From assembly GCF_000150275.1 (NCBI RefSeq), contig NW_002060944.1, positions 8,704,159 through 8,768,158 on the forward strand: a stretch of DNA of 64,000 bases. The letters are read 5' to 3'. This stretch comes from Trichoplax adhaerens (Eukaryota; Placozoa; Uniplacotomia; Trichoplacea; Trichoplacidae). The notes under the pieces are model-generated. The model saw nothing but the letters and a program-made list of their open reading frames with translations, was not told the origin of the DNA and ran no database searches. Position 1 is the stretch's first letter. Each line of letters opens with the position of its first letter. A program made the translations under genes and the position numbers. Positions 63,271 through 64,000 of the stretch are shown in pieces.

Positions 63271-64000
63271 CTGTTATAAGAAATATAGAAGAAATTAGGA
63301 TGTAAGCTGTATAATAAACTGTACTATCCAGTGAAGATTAGCAAATGGGAAATACAAGAGTAGTGCAGTGAAATGGACTTGTAATTTATTAATAATTAGA
63401 TGACCAGTATGGCATAGCTAATATAGTCGGGATAATTTAGAATTACAGAGTACAGTTATTATATTGTATAAACTCCAGTATTATGTAAAAGTGATTATTC
63501 ACGATTGATTTTATAGAATATAAAATTGGTATCGTAGAAATAGAGTTTATTTCAGGGCTATTAAAATTCTATTCTTATTTAATTCTGTAAATATTAGAAA
63601 ATGCTGTAAGCTTTAGTAAGGTCACGTATCCTAGTAGATTCAGATTTTATTATAAATTAAGATATGATGATCTATTTAAAATATGATTAGGGTTGTAGAA
63701 GCATTTCTCATTGGATTTAGATTCGGCTTAACTGATACAAAGATTTCTTTACAAGGATAGTATAAAAGATACTGTTGCTTACAATACAATATAGTAAAAT
63801 TTTTGGTAAAACCTTTACTTTCTATATTTGGATTATTGGTCGCTAATAATTACTAATAGGTGTAGAAAACATTACTGAATTTCAGATGTGAGACTGTGAA
63901 TATTGGTAAGTACGGTAGTTTCAAATTCTTTTTAAGCTCTTCTTACAAATATATCAAATTACAAGCCGGAATATAAAATTAATATATGAGTGGAAATGTT
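63271..64000. other. Intron or upstream part of the receptor gene
   Basis: No exon was seen. Because the EGF exon ending at 63270 starts in phase 1 with a good acceptor, this must be intron on the minus strand, and the receptor continues past the window edge. Confidence 0.5.

Overview
The window is eukaryotic nuclear DNA and most likely comes from a placozoan (Trichoplax or a close relative). It is AT-rich, introns are short (mostly about 50-700 nt) with clean GT-AG ends, and intronless class A GPCR genes lie beside intron-rich conserved animal genes. A large SRCR/EGF/Ig transmembrane receptor fits placozoan gene content. The species is an inference; the gene calls come from my own exon-by-exon translation.

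Layout. At 2.5-3.6 kb (minus) and 12.3-13.4 kb (plus) are two related single-exon GPCRs. Between them, at 7.7-9.3 kb (minus), is a five-exon rhomboid protease of the RHBDD1/RHBDL4 type, with catalytic Ser and His, a ubiquitin-interacting motif and a C-terminal p97/VCP-binding motif. At 16.5-17.4 and 18.4-19.3 kb (minus) is a tandem pair of intronless ATP-grasp genes of bacterial type. At 21.8-22.2 kb (minus) is NDUFA8, a twin-CX9C subunit of respiratory complex I. At 23.8-28.0 kb (plus) is an 18-exon IFT54/TRAF3IP1 gene. At 30.9-38.0 kb (plus) is a 27-exon NCAPG2 gene (condensin II). An unidentified two-exon candidate lies at 29.4-29.7 kb (minus). A third GPCR is at 45.5-46.5 kb (plus).

From 49.7 kb to beyond the right edge (minus) runs a long type I receptor. 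From its N-terminal side it reads EGF, EGF, SRCR, EGF, SRCR-EGF-SRCR, EGF, EGF, SRCR, EGF, then five Ig plus split-EGF modules, a membrane segment and a short cytoplasmic tail. A decayed copy of its 3' half lies at 40.0-41.3 kb and carries frameshifts, a nonsense codon and lost cysteines. The locus therefore looks like a receptor family growing and losing parts by exon-set and segmental duplication.

Non-genic space holds two clusters of palindromic GTACTGTAC-type repeats (22.4-22.9 and 28.5-29.1 kb), a duplicated hairpin unit (19.9-20.2 kb), a 42-bp inverted repeat (43.5 kb), a family of ATTACCGGTAAT palindromes (50.2-50.4 kb) with a related motif at 17.7 kb, and a possible LTR-like insertion in a receptor intron (about 60.9-61.3 kb). 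The genes do not form one pathway. The housekeeping genes (complex I, cilium, condensin, ER protease) are simply neighbours of rapidly evolving receptor genes.
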